NCBI GenBank assembly: GCA_016720905.1 | Contig: JADKJT010000005.1 | Location: 186,001-250,000 of the forward strand | DNA length: 64,000 bases | Source: Gemmatimonadaceae bacterium | GTDB taxonomy: Bacteria; Gemmatimonadota; Gemmatimonadetes; Gemmatimonadales; Gemmatimonadaceae | Direction of reading: 5' to 3' | Part shown: positions 44,242-53,494 of the stretch, one piece after another | How positions within the stretch are numbered: the first letter of the stretch is position 1 | Layout: each line of letters opens with the position of its first letter | The notes under the pieces: model-generated | Told to the model about the DNA's origin: nothing | Seen by the model: only the letters and a program-made list of their open reading frames with translations | Databases searched by the model: none | Program-made: the position numbers and the translations under genes

Positions 44242-46725
44242 TCAGTTGTTCCCTATCGGGTCACGCAGGCCGCGCCGCGTGAACTTGATGTCGATACTTG
44301 GGGTGAATCCCAGCTGCGTCACGTCGGAGATCGTCATCGGGTCGGTGCTCAGGTCGAATTTGCGGAATGACACATTGCGCCGGTTGGCAATGTTGTACAA
44401 CGACATGCCGACGCGCCAATCAAACAGCCCTTCGGTCCGGATCGTGCGCGACACCGCGAGATCGATGCGTTGATACGATGGCAGGCGTTCGCCGTTCTTG
44501 TCGCCCACGTTGATGTAGTTCTGCGTGGATCCGTCCAGGAGCTTGAGTTGGTACTGACTGATGGGTGCGGTGTAGGGTCGGCCGGACCCGAAAATTCCGG
44601 TGGCGGAGAGGTCCCACTTGCGAAGCTGCATGGTGCCGAACGCCTTCAACTCGTGTCGCTGGTCTTGTGAGGTGGGGAACGTGCGCCCCTGATCCACGTC
44701 GGCAAATTGAGTCGTCGACTTCGCCAAGGTGTAGCTGGCCCAGCCGGTCACTGTGCCGATCTTTCGTTCCAGCAGGAACTCCAGACCGCGCGAACGTCCC
44801 TCGCCCGTGAAGAAGAAGGCTCCCGTATTGACGCCGAATGCCTGGCGATATCGTCGCGAGAACAGCGTGGCATTCTCGAGCGTCTTGTCATAGGCTTCCA
44901 CGTTCAGCGCCCATGACGGGCGATCGAACAGCAATCCCACGATGCTGTGCGTTGACGCGTTCGGCTTCAGGGCGGTATCGGCGAGCAGCCAGAAGTCGCG
45001 GCTCCCCTGCAGAACGTCTTCGTTTTCCACGCGATTGACAAACTGGTGATAGCGACCCCAGGCGGCCTTCAGTCGAAGCGAAGGGGTGAGTTGCCATCCC
45101 GCGGCGAGACGCGGTTCGACGTAGGTAGCGGCCGTCACGTTGTAGCGATTGGCCCGCACACCCGTGGTGAGGTCAATGGTCGGCGTCGGCGTCCAGGTGT
45201 GCTGCGCATACGCCGCTGAAAGCGTGCCGGCGCCATCGCGGGTGGTATTGCGCCCGCGTTGCGTGGTGTCGGTGCCGCCGATAAGGAAGTCATATGTGAC
45301 CGTGTTGTGAGTGTTCCACACCCCGAACGCCACGCGAGACCACGAGGCCAGGTCCAAGGTGTTGTCGATTCGTACGGTCACGTCGTTGACGGTGTTGGTC
45401 TCGTTGAAACCGAAATTGAAACGCGCGCCACCGTTGGGTGTGCCACCATTGGCCGTGCGGTCGCTGTTGCTCTCGTACCGTGAAGAGGCCACCAGGGCAT
45501 CGGAGCTGAGTCGACTGGACCACTGCCGAAACCATCGACCGCTCACACCCTGATTGCTGGCCACCGTGATATCGTTCAGTGTCGATGATGTGCCCGCGCC
45601 TTGTCCGCCAAACGGACCACCGCCGCCCAGTGACTGGGACTGATCGAGGTTATCGAGACCACGATACACACTGAGCGTCGCGACGTCCTTGTCGCTTAGG
45701 CGGTAAGTCGCCTTTGAATTGAAGTCGTAGAAGTAGAAGGATGGATCGACCGACTGTTGCTGAAAACGATTGCCGAATCCGCCGCGCGCCGGTCCGGCCT
45801 GCGCCTGGGAGGTCCCCTGACTCCCCGCGAAGTCAAACAGCTTGTTGTACAGGCCACTGCGAATGATATCGGTGTAGGAACGGCGTCCGGACACCAGGAT
45901 CGAACCACGGCCAAGCGGAATTTCCACCACACCGCGCGCGCTCAACAAACTGGCGCCGCCGCTGGCACGAAATTGATGTTCGTCCCCCGCCTTGCCGGTC
46001 AGATCGATCACCGACGAGACGCGTCCGCCGTAACGGGCCGGAAAACCACCCGCATACAACTGAATATCCTTGAGCGCATCGGTGTTGAACGCGCTGAAGA
46101 GTCCGAAGAAATGGTCCACGTGATACACCGTCATACCGTCGAGCAACACCAGGTTCTGGTCGGCCTTGCCGCCGCGAACCGAAAGACTGGCGGTGCCATT
46201 GCCGGCGCCGGCGACACTCGGCAGCATTTGCAGCGTGCGAAACACGTCCGCTTCACCAACCGATGGCATCGCTTCAACCTGGGCCGTCGAAATGGAGAGC
46301 TGGCTGATTTCGCGCCCGATCGCGACCACCGTTGGCGCCGCATCAGTGGCGCCGACGACGTTGGTCGTGGCCAATCGCACGACCGCATGCGAGAGCTCCA
46401 CCGCCAGCGGACTCTTGACGGTATCTGCGTTGATCGCCAGCCGACGGGTGGTATACCCGATGTACTGGATAAGCAGAACCTGTGCGGTGGCCGGCACGCC
46501 GAGGAGCGTGAATCGACCGTCAGCGTTGGTTTGTGCCGTGCGCGCGATCGCGGCAATGCTCACCCGCGCGTTCGGCAGCACTTCGCCCGTGGTCGAATCC
46601 CGGACCACGCCTGTGAGCGTGACGCTGCGCTCTCGCGGAGACCCCTGTGCATTGAGCGAAGTGCTACCCATAGCGGTAGCGACGAACGCCGCCAGAAGTG
46701 ATGCGGAAATACTGATAGGTCGCAT
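44242..46725 (-). CDS. TonB-dependent outer-membrane receptor
   Basis: 827 residues. Signal peptide (about 1-26), a carboxypeptidase-regulatory-like domain (about 30-115; GVVRDSTTGEVLPNARVSIA), a TonB plug (about 125-240; VEAMPSVGEADVFRTLQMLP, SLSVRGGKADQNLVLLDGM) and a 22-strand beta-barrel to the end. This is the Bacteroidota/Gemmatimonadota-style receptor. The ligand is unknown, and no SusD partner is present. It is co-transcribed with the DUF4249 lipoprotein, 2 bp downstream. Confidence 0.93.
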   Translation of the reverse strand: MRPISISASLLAAFVATAMGSTSLNAQGSPRERSVTLTGVVRDSTTGEVLPNARVSIAAIARTAQTNADGRFTLLGVPATAQVLLIQYIGYTTRRLAINADTVKSPLAVELSHAVVRLATTNVVGATDAAPTVVAIGREISQLSISTAQVEAMPSVGEADVFRTLQMLPSVAGAGNGTASLSVRGGKADQNLVLLDGMTVYHVDHFFGLFSAFNTDALKDIQLYAGGFPARYGGRVSSVIDLTGKAGDEHQFRASGGASLLSARGVVEIPLGRGSILVSGRRSYTDIIRSGLYNKLFDFAGSQGTSQAQAGPARGGFGNRFQQQSVDPSFYFYDFNSKATYRLSDKDVATLSVYRGLDNLDQSQSLGGGGPFGGQGAGTSSTLNDITVASNQGVSGRWFRQWSSRLSSDALVASSRYESNSDRTANGGTPNGGARFNFGFNETNTVNDVTVRIDNTLDLASWSRVAFGVWNTHNTVTYDFLIGGTDTTQRGRNTTRDGAGTLSAAYAQHTWTPTPTIDLTTGVRANRYNVTAATYVEPRLAAGWQLTPSLRLKAAWGRYHQFVNRVENEDVLQGSRDFWLLADTALKPNASTHSIVGLLFDRPSWALNVEAYDKTLENATLFSRRYRQAFGVNTGAFFFTGEGRSRGLEFLLERKIGTVTGWASYTLAKSTTQFADVDQGRTFPTSQDQRHELKAFGTMQLRKWDLSATGIFGSGRPYTAPISQYQLKLLDGSTQNYINVGDKNGERLPSYQRIDLAVSRTIRTEGLFDWRVGMSLYNIANRRNVSFRKFDLSTDPMTISDVTQLGFTPSIDIKFTRRGLRDPIGNN

Positions 46726-46995
46726 GAGTCAGATGGGGCGATTGCCTGTACAGCCTGGAGGGCTCGTCCGCTGCTCGAGATTGCGTGGAGCGGACTCCGA
46801 TGTGGACGTGTCGGCAACACCTGCCATTTGCCGCACCCTATGCCATAACCATATGATGTCAAATGGTTTACGTGCTATGCGAATGACCGGAACGTCCAAT
46901 CTCGCGACACGTCGACTGGACGCCCCACCAACTTCAGATACCATCTTCATAGGGGAAGCGTTTGGCGGTGCTGTTTCTCGGGACCCTAGGCTCGC

Positions 46996-47030
46996 AAAAA
47001 GGGGGCGCGATCACATGGATCACGCCCCCT
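46996..47030 (-). terminator. Intrinsic terminator of the small membrane-protein gene
   Basis: A 13-bp stem (AGGGGGCGYGATC-type arms, one mismatch) with a 5-nt loop spans 47000-47030. On the minus strand it is followed by TTTTT (47000-46996). It lies about 30 bp after the stop at 47059. The rest of the gap 46726-47058 shows no gene. Confidence 0.8.
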
Positions 47031-47058
47031 CTTTCACCGCGTTGAACAGCCCGCCGAA

Positions 47059-47259
47059 TCAGTCCCCGAATACCGTGGCTGTCGGATGCGCCTTCTCGGT
47101 GCCATAGGACACCGAAGTTGGCGGGACGCCAGCGCCCAAACGCGTGGAGATGGCGTAGCCGCCAAACGTGAGGAAGCAGACAACAATCGTCATAACGGCG
47201 CGGTTGATCACCTTCATCGTGTTCGCGTCGTGCTGGTCATCGCAGAGTTCGTTCCACAT
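47059..47259 (-). CDS. Small single-pass membrane protein, unknown
   Basis: 66 residues: a short polar N-terminus (MWNELCDDQHDANTMKVINR), one hydrophobic helix (about 21-40) and a Gly/Pro/Ser/Thr tail. A strong intrinsic terminator directly downstream on the same strand supports real transcription. I do not recognise the family. The first Met or Met15 may be the start. Confidence 0.5.
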   Translation of the reverse strand: MWNELCDDQHDANTMKVINRAVMTIVVCFLTFGGYAISTRLGAGVPPTSVSYGTEKAHPTATVFGD

Positions 47260-47515
47260 GGCTAGGGAGCTCGGCCGAGAGGCCTGTCGAGGTCGAAAAA
47301 TGGAAATCGAAAGGGGATACTTTCGATCAATATTAAGGACGATCGACCGGTCCCTGAAGTCCCTTGACCAGCCGGAGGCCTGCCGCTACGGCGGGACTGG
47401 GTTCTCCCCTCGCCGACTCACCCCTCCAGCGCTCAACGCTTCCCTTGCTCACCCCTCCGGCCCATCACCGCTCCCACCGCTCAGCGATAACCGCCATGAC
47501 GACGGAGACACTGCT

Positions 47516-47905
47516 CTAGGGCAGGTCGACCACCCGCTTCCCCAGCGGCGCAAATGACACCGCCGCCAGCCGGAAGTGCGCAAACCCGAAGGGGATGCCG
47601 ATGATGGTCACGCAGTACGCGATCCCAGCCGCCACGTGCGCAATCCACAGCCAGATCCCGGCGAAAACGATCCACAGGAGGTTCGCCACACCGGTCCCGA
47701 CAATGGGTTGTTCGCCCAGCGTCCGCACATCCACGAGGGTGCGTCCAAACGGCCAGGCGGCAAATCCGGCGATGCGGAACGCGGCAACGGCGAACGGAAT
47801 GCCCACAACGGTGATAGCCAGCACGCATCCGACCACAAGCCAGGCCAGCCCCGCCACCAGTCCGCCGCCGAAGACGAAGAAGACGATGTTGAGGAGTAGC
47901 GTCAT
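47516..47905 (-). CDS. YccF-like inner-membrane protein
   Basis: 129 residues from ATG 47905. Two YccF repeats are visible, each with an ITVVGIPFAVAAFRIA / VTIIGIPFGFAHFRLA signature, plus three to four hydrophobic segments. The family is of unknown function. The open frame extends far upstream into the divergent peptidase gene and is not coding there. The 47260-47515 gap holds nothing recognisable. Confidence 0.88.
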   Translation of the reverse strand: MTLLLNIVFFVFGGGLVAGLAWLVVGCVLAITVVGIPFAVAAFRIAGFAAWPFGRTLVDVRTLGEQPIVGTGVANLLWIVFAGIWLWIAHVAAGIAYCVTIIGIPFGFAHFRLAAVSFAPLGKRVVDLP

Positions 47906-48032
47906 GGTGCATCGTACGGCGCTGCGCATGGCGGGATTCAGTGCTGGCGAGGGTCGGTGACGACCCCCACATTCCGCAGGCCGCGTCGTAGTCGCAATCC
48001 GCCGACGAGGCCGCCCTCTCGCCACCGACACC

Positions 48033-50264
48033 ATGCGCCTCTCCGCCGCCGTCACGTTCGCCCTGGCCACGCTTGTTCCCTCGGCGACCCGCACCGCCGA
48101 GAACACCTTTGTTGCCGACGACGCCCTGGGCATTGTCAGCTATACGATCGGTGATCTGACTGATGACGGGCGGTTTATCGCGGCCACATCATCCGTGCGT
48201 CGCGACGCCTACGGACAGGACTTCCGCCGCGACGGCGACCCCACGTACGTGCGCGGCGCACCCACTCGCGTGATGCTCATCGACACGAAGACCGGAGCGA
48301 CACAGCCGATCTTCGTCGACAAGAAGAGCGTGCGCGCCATGCGCTGGTCGCCAGATGGTGCGCGACTCGCGATGCTGGTGTTCAACGGCGATGTGTACGA
48401 GCCGGTGATTTGGACAAAGGCCACCTCCAAGTCGGTGACGCTCAAGCTGTCGGCGGGCAAGTACGTGGCGGAGAACAGCGACGTACGGTGGACGCCGAGC
48501 GGCAAGGGGTTGGTGTTCGCCGTGCACACGCTGGAGTGGCGCAAGAAGGTGCGGGACACGTTTGCCACCATGACCGGCGTGACGCCGGTGTTCGTGCAAA
48601 GCAGCAAGGACCCGTTCCTGGCGTGGGATGCGATTCGTCGCGAGGGCAATGTGCGCAGCGTGGTCACGCTGGACGTGACCACGGGCCAGACGCGAGAGGC
48701 CATCCCCGAGCAGCCGTTGGCGAACTACACGCTGGCCGAAGACGGCAGTGCCATCGCGTTTGCGCGTGACATTGTCAGCAAGACGGATTACGAAAGCCTG
48801 GGCGGTGCGGAAACCTCACTGCGGGTGCGCGACTCAGCGGGCGTAGAGCGCGTGCTGCACGCCACCACGCGTGGCATGCAAATCCAGTGGGCCGAAGACG
48901 GAAAGCACTACGCGTACGCGAATGGCGGTCGCGTGTATCTCGCGAGCATCACCGACACCACAAGAAAGCTGCTGGCCGGTGCGCCCGAACCGCGACGCGG
49001 CGAAGCGGCCGACACCTCAAAGGCGGCACGCGACAAGGCAGCGCTGGAGCGCTTCTCGGTGGTTCGCTATAGCCCGGCTGGCGACGCCGTGCTGGTGTCC
49101 AACCGCGAAGGGCTGTGGCTGGCCGACGTGAATACCGGGGCGCGCGAGAAAGTCGCGGCCACCAATGATTCCAGCGAGACCATGCCGCGCATCGCGTTCG
49201 CCGGGTGGAGCACCGACGGTCGCCAACTGTACCTGACCTCTGCGTCGAGACAGAAATGGGAGCGCGGCATCCTGCGCTACGACCGGTCCACGAAACAGCT
49301 GAAGGAGCTGATCAAGGATGGGCGTTCGTACTCACAGCTGCGCATTGCCAAGGACGGCAAGACGCTGCTGCTGAACGTGGCCAACGGCAATCGCCCGCCC
49401 GACCTGTATGTCGCGAACGCCGACCTGACCGATCTGCACCGCCTGGTGGAGACCAATCCCCAACTGGCCGCGCGGAAAATCGGACCCACCGAGCTGCACA
49501 CGTACCTGGACGCGGACGGTCACGCCAAGAAGATGGTGGTGTACTATCCTGCCGACTACGACAAGACCAAGGCGTATCCCACGGTCTTTGAGATCTACGA
49601 GGATTTCTTTGACGACACGTTTGATGTGCGCGCCAACGTGCTCACCGGCGCCGGCTATGTGTTCGTGAAGCCGGCGGTGGACTTCGAAATCGGTTATCCC
49701 GGCGAGGCATGGGCCAAGGGCGTTACGGCCGCGGCCAACAAGCTCGTGGAGATGGGCATTGCCGACTCGGCACGGCTGGGCGTGCAGGGACAGAGCTACG
49801 GCGGGTATGCCACCAATCTGCTCATCACGCAAACCAATCGATTCAAGGCGGCGGTGAATATTTCTGGCAAGGTGGACATGATCAGTTTCTACACCGACAG
49901 CCCGCGTCTCGGAGTGCGCAACATCAATGCGGCGGAAAAGACGCAGGATCGCATTGGCGCCTCCATGTGGGCGCAGCCGCAGAAGTACGTCGCACATTCG
50001 GCGGTGATGTTCGCCGATCGCATCACCACGCCGCTGATGCTGGTGACGGGGGAGCAGGATTCCAATGTCCCGGCGCTCAATACGCGCGAGATGTATTATG
50101 CCCTGCGGCGGCTGGGGAAGGAGTGCATCTGGGTGAACTACGCCAACGGCGGCCATGGCGGCGGCACCGCCACGCCCGAGGATTTCCTGGACATGCAAAA
50201 GCGCATCGTGGAGTTTTACGACCAGCGACTCAAGGCGCCGAAGGCGAAGGTCACGTCCAACTAG
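48033..50264 (+). CDS. Secreted S9 family peptidase (prolyl oligopeptidase/DPP-type)
   Basis: 743 residues with a signal peptide (MRLSAAVTFALATLVPSATR). A propeller domain (about 25-480; RWSPDGARLAMLVFNGDVYE) is followed by an alpha/beta-hydrolase domain. The triad is visible: Ser588 in QGQSYGGYA, Asp676 in TGEQDSNVP, His708 in NGGHGGG. It is shorter than the S9 peptidase at 26493 and without low-complexity inserts. It heads a likely operon with the following CYCGC-like, DUF2911 and Gly-rich genes. Confidence 0.93.
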   Translation: MRLSAAVTFALATLVPSATRTAENTFVADDALGIVSYTIGDLTDDGRFIAATSSVRRDAYGQDFRRDGDPTYVRGAPTRVMLIDTKTGATQPIFVDKKSVRAMRWSPDGARLAMLVFNGDVYEPVIWTKATSKSVTLKLSAGKYVAENSDVRWTPSGKGLVFAVHTLEWRKKVRDTFATMTGVTPVFVQSSKDPFLAWDAIRREGNVRSVVTLDVTTGQTREAIPEQPLANYTLAEDGSAIAFARDIVSKTDYESLGGAETSLRVRDSAGVERVLHATTRGMQIQWAEDGKHYAYANGGRVYLASITDTTRKLLAGAPEPRRGEAADTSKAARDKAALERFSVVRYSPAGDAVLVSNREGLWLADVNTGAREKVAATNDSSETMPRIAFAGWSTDGRQLYLTSASRQKWERGILRYDRSTKQLKELIKDGRSYSQLRIAKDGKTLLLNVANGNRPPDLYVANADLTDLHRLVETNPQLAARKIGPTELHTYLDADGHAKKMVVYYPADYDKTKAYPTVFEIYEDFFDDTFDVRANVLTGAGYVFVKPAVDFEIGYPGEAWAKGVTAAANKLVEMGIADSARLGVQGQSYGGYATNLLITQTNRFKAAVNISGKVDMISFYTDSPRLGVRNINAAEKTQDRIGASMWAQPQKYVAHSAVMFADRITTPLMLVTGEQDSNVPALNTREMYYALRRLGKECIWVNYANGGHGGGTATPEDFLDMQKRIVEFYDQRLKAPKAKVTSN

Positions 50265-50278
50265 CCGTGCACTCCACC

Positions 50279-50683
50279 ATGCTGACTCGTCGCGCCGTGC
50301 TGGCATCGCTGGTGAGTGTCCTCGTGCCGGCGACCCTGCGTGCCCGCGGCTCGCTCGTGGTGCCGTCGGCCATCCATCCCACGCCGCGGCGGGGGATCAC
50401 GGGCGCCAAGGTGCTCACGGCCGCGCAACTCGCCAGTTCACCGGATCTGATTGAGCTGTTCGACGGCATCCGCGCCATCCCGCAGATTGCCGACGGCATC
50501 GGGTGTCACTGCGGGTGCGCCGACTTCAACGGACACCGATCGCTGCTCACCTGCTACGAGGCCGACGCGATGGCCAAGAGCTGCCCCATCTGTCAGGGCG
50601 AAGGGCGGGTGGCGGTTCGGATGGCCAAAGCCAGGAAGTCACTCAACGAAATTCGCATCGCCATTGACGCGCAGTACGGCTGA
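50279..50683 (+). CDS. Secreted Cys-rich protein resembling the PCYCGC family
   Basis: 134 residues from ATG 50279, with a twin-Arg-like N-terminus (MLTRRAVLASLVSVL). The core has GIGCHCGCADFNGHRSLLTC followed by KSCPICQGE, six Cys resembling the CYCGC metal-binding signature. This suggests metal or cofactor binding in the envelope, and a possible Tat route. It lies 14 bp after the S9 peptidase. The open frame upstream inside the peptidase gene is not coding. Confidence 0.6.
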   Translation: MLTRRAVLASLVSVLVPATLRARGSLVVPSAIHPTPRRGITGAKVLTAAQLASSPDLIELFDGIRAIPQIADGIGCHCGCADFNGHRSLLTCYEADAMAKSCPICQGEGRVAVRMAKARKSLNEIRIAIDAQYG

Positions 50684-50711
50684 CGTGCACCACCACTTAC
50701 CCCGTTCATTC

Positions 50712-51602
50712 ATGACCCGGAATTTCCCCCGCGCCGTCGCCATGCTCCTGGTGGGCGCCTCTGTTGTTGCCGCTCCCACTCGTGCGGACGCGCAGATTCG
50801 CGCCAGTGAGTTGCAGAGTGTGGCCCAGACGGTGGACGGCACGACCATTCGGGTGACGTACTCACGACCGCGCATGCGCGGGCGCTGGCCGATTTTCGGT
50901 ACCGAAGCGGTGCAGTGGGGCGAAGTGTGGACCCCGGGAGCCAACTGGGCCACGCTGTTGGAGACCAACAAGGACATCACTATCGGCACCAAGCGTGTGC
51001 CGAAAGGCAAGTACGGTGTGTGGTTCGTGGTGAGGAAAGACAGCGCCTGGACCATGCTGCTCGACCCCAAGTGGAAGCAGTTCCACATGGATCACCCCAA
51101 GCCCAACAGCACGCAGATTCATGTGCCACTGCGCGTCGACTCCGCGGCGGTTGAAGAAGTGCTGACGTTCTCCTTCCCGACCCTCAGCGCCAACGGCGGC
51201 ACGCTGGCCATGCGCTGGGCCCGCACGCAGGTCAGCGCGGACTTCACGGTCACCCCGTCCTTATCCGATCTGCTTCCGGAAAAAGACGCGGCGCCCTATG
51301 TGGGGGTCTACGCCATGCGTGAGGGGAAGGCGAAGGCCGACTCCGGGCGTGTGATCGTGACGTACGAAGGCGGCGGGCTCAAGGCGCGCTTCGAGCCGGA
51401 GGACCCCTACATGAAGACGTTTGCGCTGATGCGCGTCGGCCCGAATGTCTTCACCGCCGGCCTCTACGAAAAGGGCGTGATTTACGAGGTGCTGAAGCCC
51501 GATATGATGTTCACGTTCACCCTGGTGCCGGGCAAACCCGTCACGTTTGAAGTGCGCGGCGAGGATGACGAGTTGTACTTCACCGGACGGCGAAAGCCAT
51601 GA
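50712..51602 (+). CDS. Secreted DUF2911 protein with C-terminal extension
   Basis: 296 residues from ATG 50712 with signal peptide MTRNFPRAVAMLLVGASVVA. The DUF2911 core (YSRPRMRGRWPIFGTEAVQW; GEVWTPGANWATLLETNKDI; VPKGKYGVWFVV) spans about 25-185. It is followed by about 100 residues of beta structure (YVGVYAMREGKAKADSGRVI onward). This second domain is absent from the other DUF2911 protein (34164-34754). The stop overlaps the next ATG by 4 bp. Confidence 0.88.
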   Translation: MTRNFPRAVAMLLVGASVVAAPTRADAQIRASELQSVAQTVDGTTIRVTYSRPRMRGRWPIFGTEAVQWGEVWTPGANWATLLETNKDITIGTKRVPKGKYGVWFVVRKDSAWTMLLDPKWKQFHMDHPKPNSTQIHVPLRVDSAAVEEVLTFSFPTLSANGGTLAMRWARTQVSADFTVTPSLSDLLPEKDAAPYVGVYAMREGKAKADSGRVIVTYEGGGLKARFEPEDPYMKTFALMRVGPNVFTAGLYEKGVIYEVLKPDMMFTFTLVPGKPVTFEVRGEDDELYFTGRRKP

Positions 51603-52333
51603 AAAGGGATCTCTGGCTGCGTGTGCGGCAGTACCACTTCGCTGACATCGTCCCCACCCAACTGTGGGGCCGCGTCGCTGAAGCCTTTGGCGGTACCGAT
51701 GCCTCCACCAAGGCGTTTGCCAGCAAGATCGCCCGCAAACACGTCTGGAGCACGCACTTTGCACTGCGCGCCATCGACGAATACCGCAAGTTCGTGTTCC
51801 TTGGCGTCACCGGCGATGGCATCGTCACGCCCTCCAAGGTGATCGATACGGTGTGGCATGAGCACCTGCTGTTCACGCGCGCCTATCGCGAGTTCTGTCG
51901 TGACGTGCTGCAGCGGGATTTCGATCATCATCCGGAACTCATGCCCAGCGAGGAGCAGACTGGCGTGTACGCGCAGCAGTTCGAGGCGACGCTGGCCCGC
52001 TATCGCGCCGAATTCAACGTGCGGCCGCCGTGGGATATCTGGGGTACGCCCAAGTTCAAGCGTGATGACGCCACCGCGCAGGCCGATTCAGGCGCGGCAG
52101 TGGGCAGTGGAGACGTGCCCCTGTACCAGCAATTCGACGGCCATGGAGACACACCGGGGCACTTCGACATGCCGGAGTTCAACGCCGATTCGTCAGGCGG
52201 TGGCTTCTCCGGCGGCGGCGGCGGATCGGACTGGGGTGACGCGCACGGCACGGACAGCGACAGCGGGTCGGGTGACTCCGGCAGCGATGGCGGTTCCGGC
52301 TGTTCGTCAGGGTGCGGTGGCGGCGGCGACTGA
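51599..52333 (+). CDS. Glycine-rich domain-containing protein (GRDP-like)
   Basis: 244 residues with no signal peptide. The N-terminal half has the GRDP/DUF1399 pattern FALRAIDEYRKFVFLGVT and VIDTVWHEHLLFTRAYREFC. The C-terminal ~50 residues are Gly/Ser/Asp-rich and end GSGCSSGCGGGGD, a Cys-Gly tail resembling those of some metal-binding or peptide-precursor proteins. It overlaps DUF2911 (ATGA) and, convergently, the potassium channel gene by 27 bp. Confidence 0.75.
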   Translation: MKRDLWLRVRQYHFADIVPTQLWGRVAEAFGGTDASTKAFASKIARKHVWSTHFALRAIDEYRKFVFLGVTGDGIVTPSKVIDTVWHEHLLFTRAYREFCRDVLQRDFDHHPELMPSEEQTGVYAQQFEATLARYRAEFNVRPPWDIWGTPKFKRDDATAQADSGAAVGSGDVPLYQQFDGHGDTPGHFDMPEFNADSSGGGFSGGGGGSDWGDAHGTDSDSGSGDSGSDGGSGCSSGCGGGGD

Positions 52334-53485
52334 CGGCATCGCGCGAAAGACTTTCTCGTCGGCGATGGCCGTCATGCTGAAGATGAGGTGAATGTCAAGC
52401 TGCTCGCGAATGCGCGCCGACATGGCGTCGTCGTATATGCGCAGCACCAGCCGCAGGTTGGGCTCGAACGTGCGTGCGTTGAGGCCGATTTCCAGATTCA
52501 CGAAGTCGTTGTTGATGACGGAGTAGAGCGCCTTGGCGCGCGTGACGCCCACCTCTTTCAGCACGCGCGGCAGGCGGGCGTCGCCGATGTACACATCGGC
52601 CCCCAACGATCGGAAGTGCTCAATCGTGGACGAGTCTTCATTGCGCTCCACGATCAACACGTGCTCGCCGCGGGCCAGCAGCCCTTCGGCAATGAAGTAG
52701 CCCAGCCGCCCGAGTCCGCACACGATGACATGATCGCGAATCGTATACGTGCGCCGACCCAGCGCCAGTTGCACCCGCCGCTTGATGATGCGATCGACCG
52801 TGAGCGAAAAAATCATCCAGATGAAGACGGTCGAGCCCAGAATCAGACCGATATCCATCAGCTTGGACACCGTGCTGGCGTTGAGCAGGTTGATGTCGCC
52901 ATAGCCCACCGTGGCGACGGTGACCGTGACAAAGTACAGCGCGTCAATCCACGACAGCTGCTGCGCGGCGTGAAAATACGCCGTGGCGGCCACCAGCATC
53001 GACACGAAGCCCAGGCTGAGCTTCATGATGAGCGGATCGACGGGCTTCCGAATCCGGTCGTCGGCGATGCGCACCGGTCGGTAGCCCAGTGCGTGCGTCA
53101 GCGGCGCATCCAACGCATCGACAAACGCCGGCGCAGCGATCTTCGCAGGATTGAGCACGCGAACATTGGGATTGGCCGCCTGCAAGTGCGGCGCGATGTT
53201 CTCGTTGAACAGCGCCACCACCACCGGCAGGCGGCGATCCACTGACATCAGCGCGATCAGGAACTCGAGATTCACCTCATCGCGATCATCCACCAGGTAC
53301 GCCGACGCGATGCCGCCGTGCCCCGCATCGCGCACCATGCGAACAATCGACTCGAACGTCGGCTCGCCTTCGGATGTCGGGCGGACGTGCTCCCGGGACA
53401 ACGAAACGATTTCGCCGCCGCTGGCGCTGATCAGCGTACGAATGCGATGGGCAAGATGCCCGGAGCCCACGAGGATGGTGCGCAC
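52307..53485 (-). CDS. Two-helix potassium channel with N- and C-terminal TrkA-N (RCK) domains
   Basis: 392 residues. Order: an N-terminal nucleotide-binding-like domain (about 1-140; MRTILVGSGHLAHRIRTLIS), transmembrane helix 1, the pore with selectivity filter TVATVGYGD, transmembrane helix 2, then a second Rossmann domain (about 255-392; VIVCGLGRLGYFIAEGLLAR). Most bacterial channels of this type have the RCK domain only after the pore. The filter is canonical, so K+ conduction gated by nucleotide or ions is likely. Confidence 0.88.
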   Translation of the reverse strand: MRTILVGSGHLAHRIRTLISASGGEIVSLSREHVRPTSEGEPTFESIVRMVRDAGHGGIASAYLVDDRDEVNLEFLIALMSVDRRLPVVVALFNENIAPHLQAANPNVRVLNPAKIAAPAFVDALDAPLTHALGYRPVRIADDRIRKPVDPLIMKLSLGFVSMLVAATAYFHAAQQLSWIDALYFVTVTVATVGYGDINLLNASTVSKLMDIGLILGSTVFIWMIFSLTVDRIIKRRVQLALGRRTYTIRDHVIVCGLGRLGYFIAEGLLARGEHVLIVERNEDSSTIEHFRSLGADVYIGDARLPRVLKEVGVTRAKALYSVINNDFVNLEIGLNARTFEPNLRLVLRIYDDAMSARIREQLDIHLIFSMTAIADEKVFRAMPSVAAATAP

Positions 53486-53494
53486 GCGAGGCTG

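Noticed and set aside
49709..50278. Upstream extension of the CYCGC-like gene
   Set aside because: It lies entirely within the S9 peptidase gene in another frame. The signal-peptide-bearing ATG at 50279 is the credible start.
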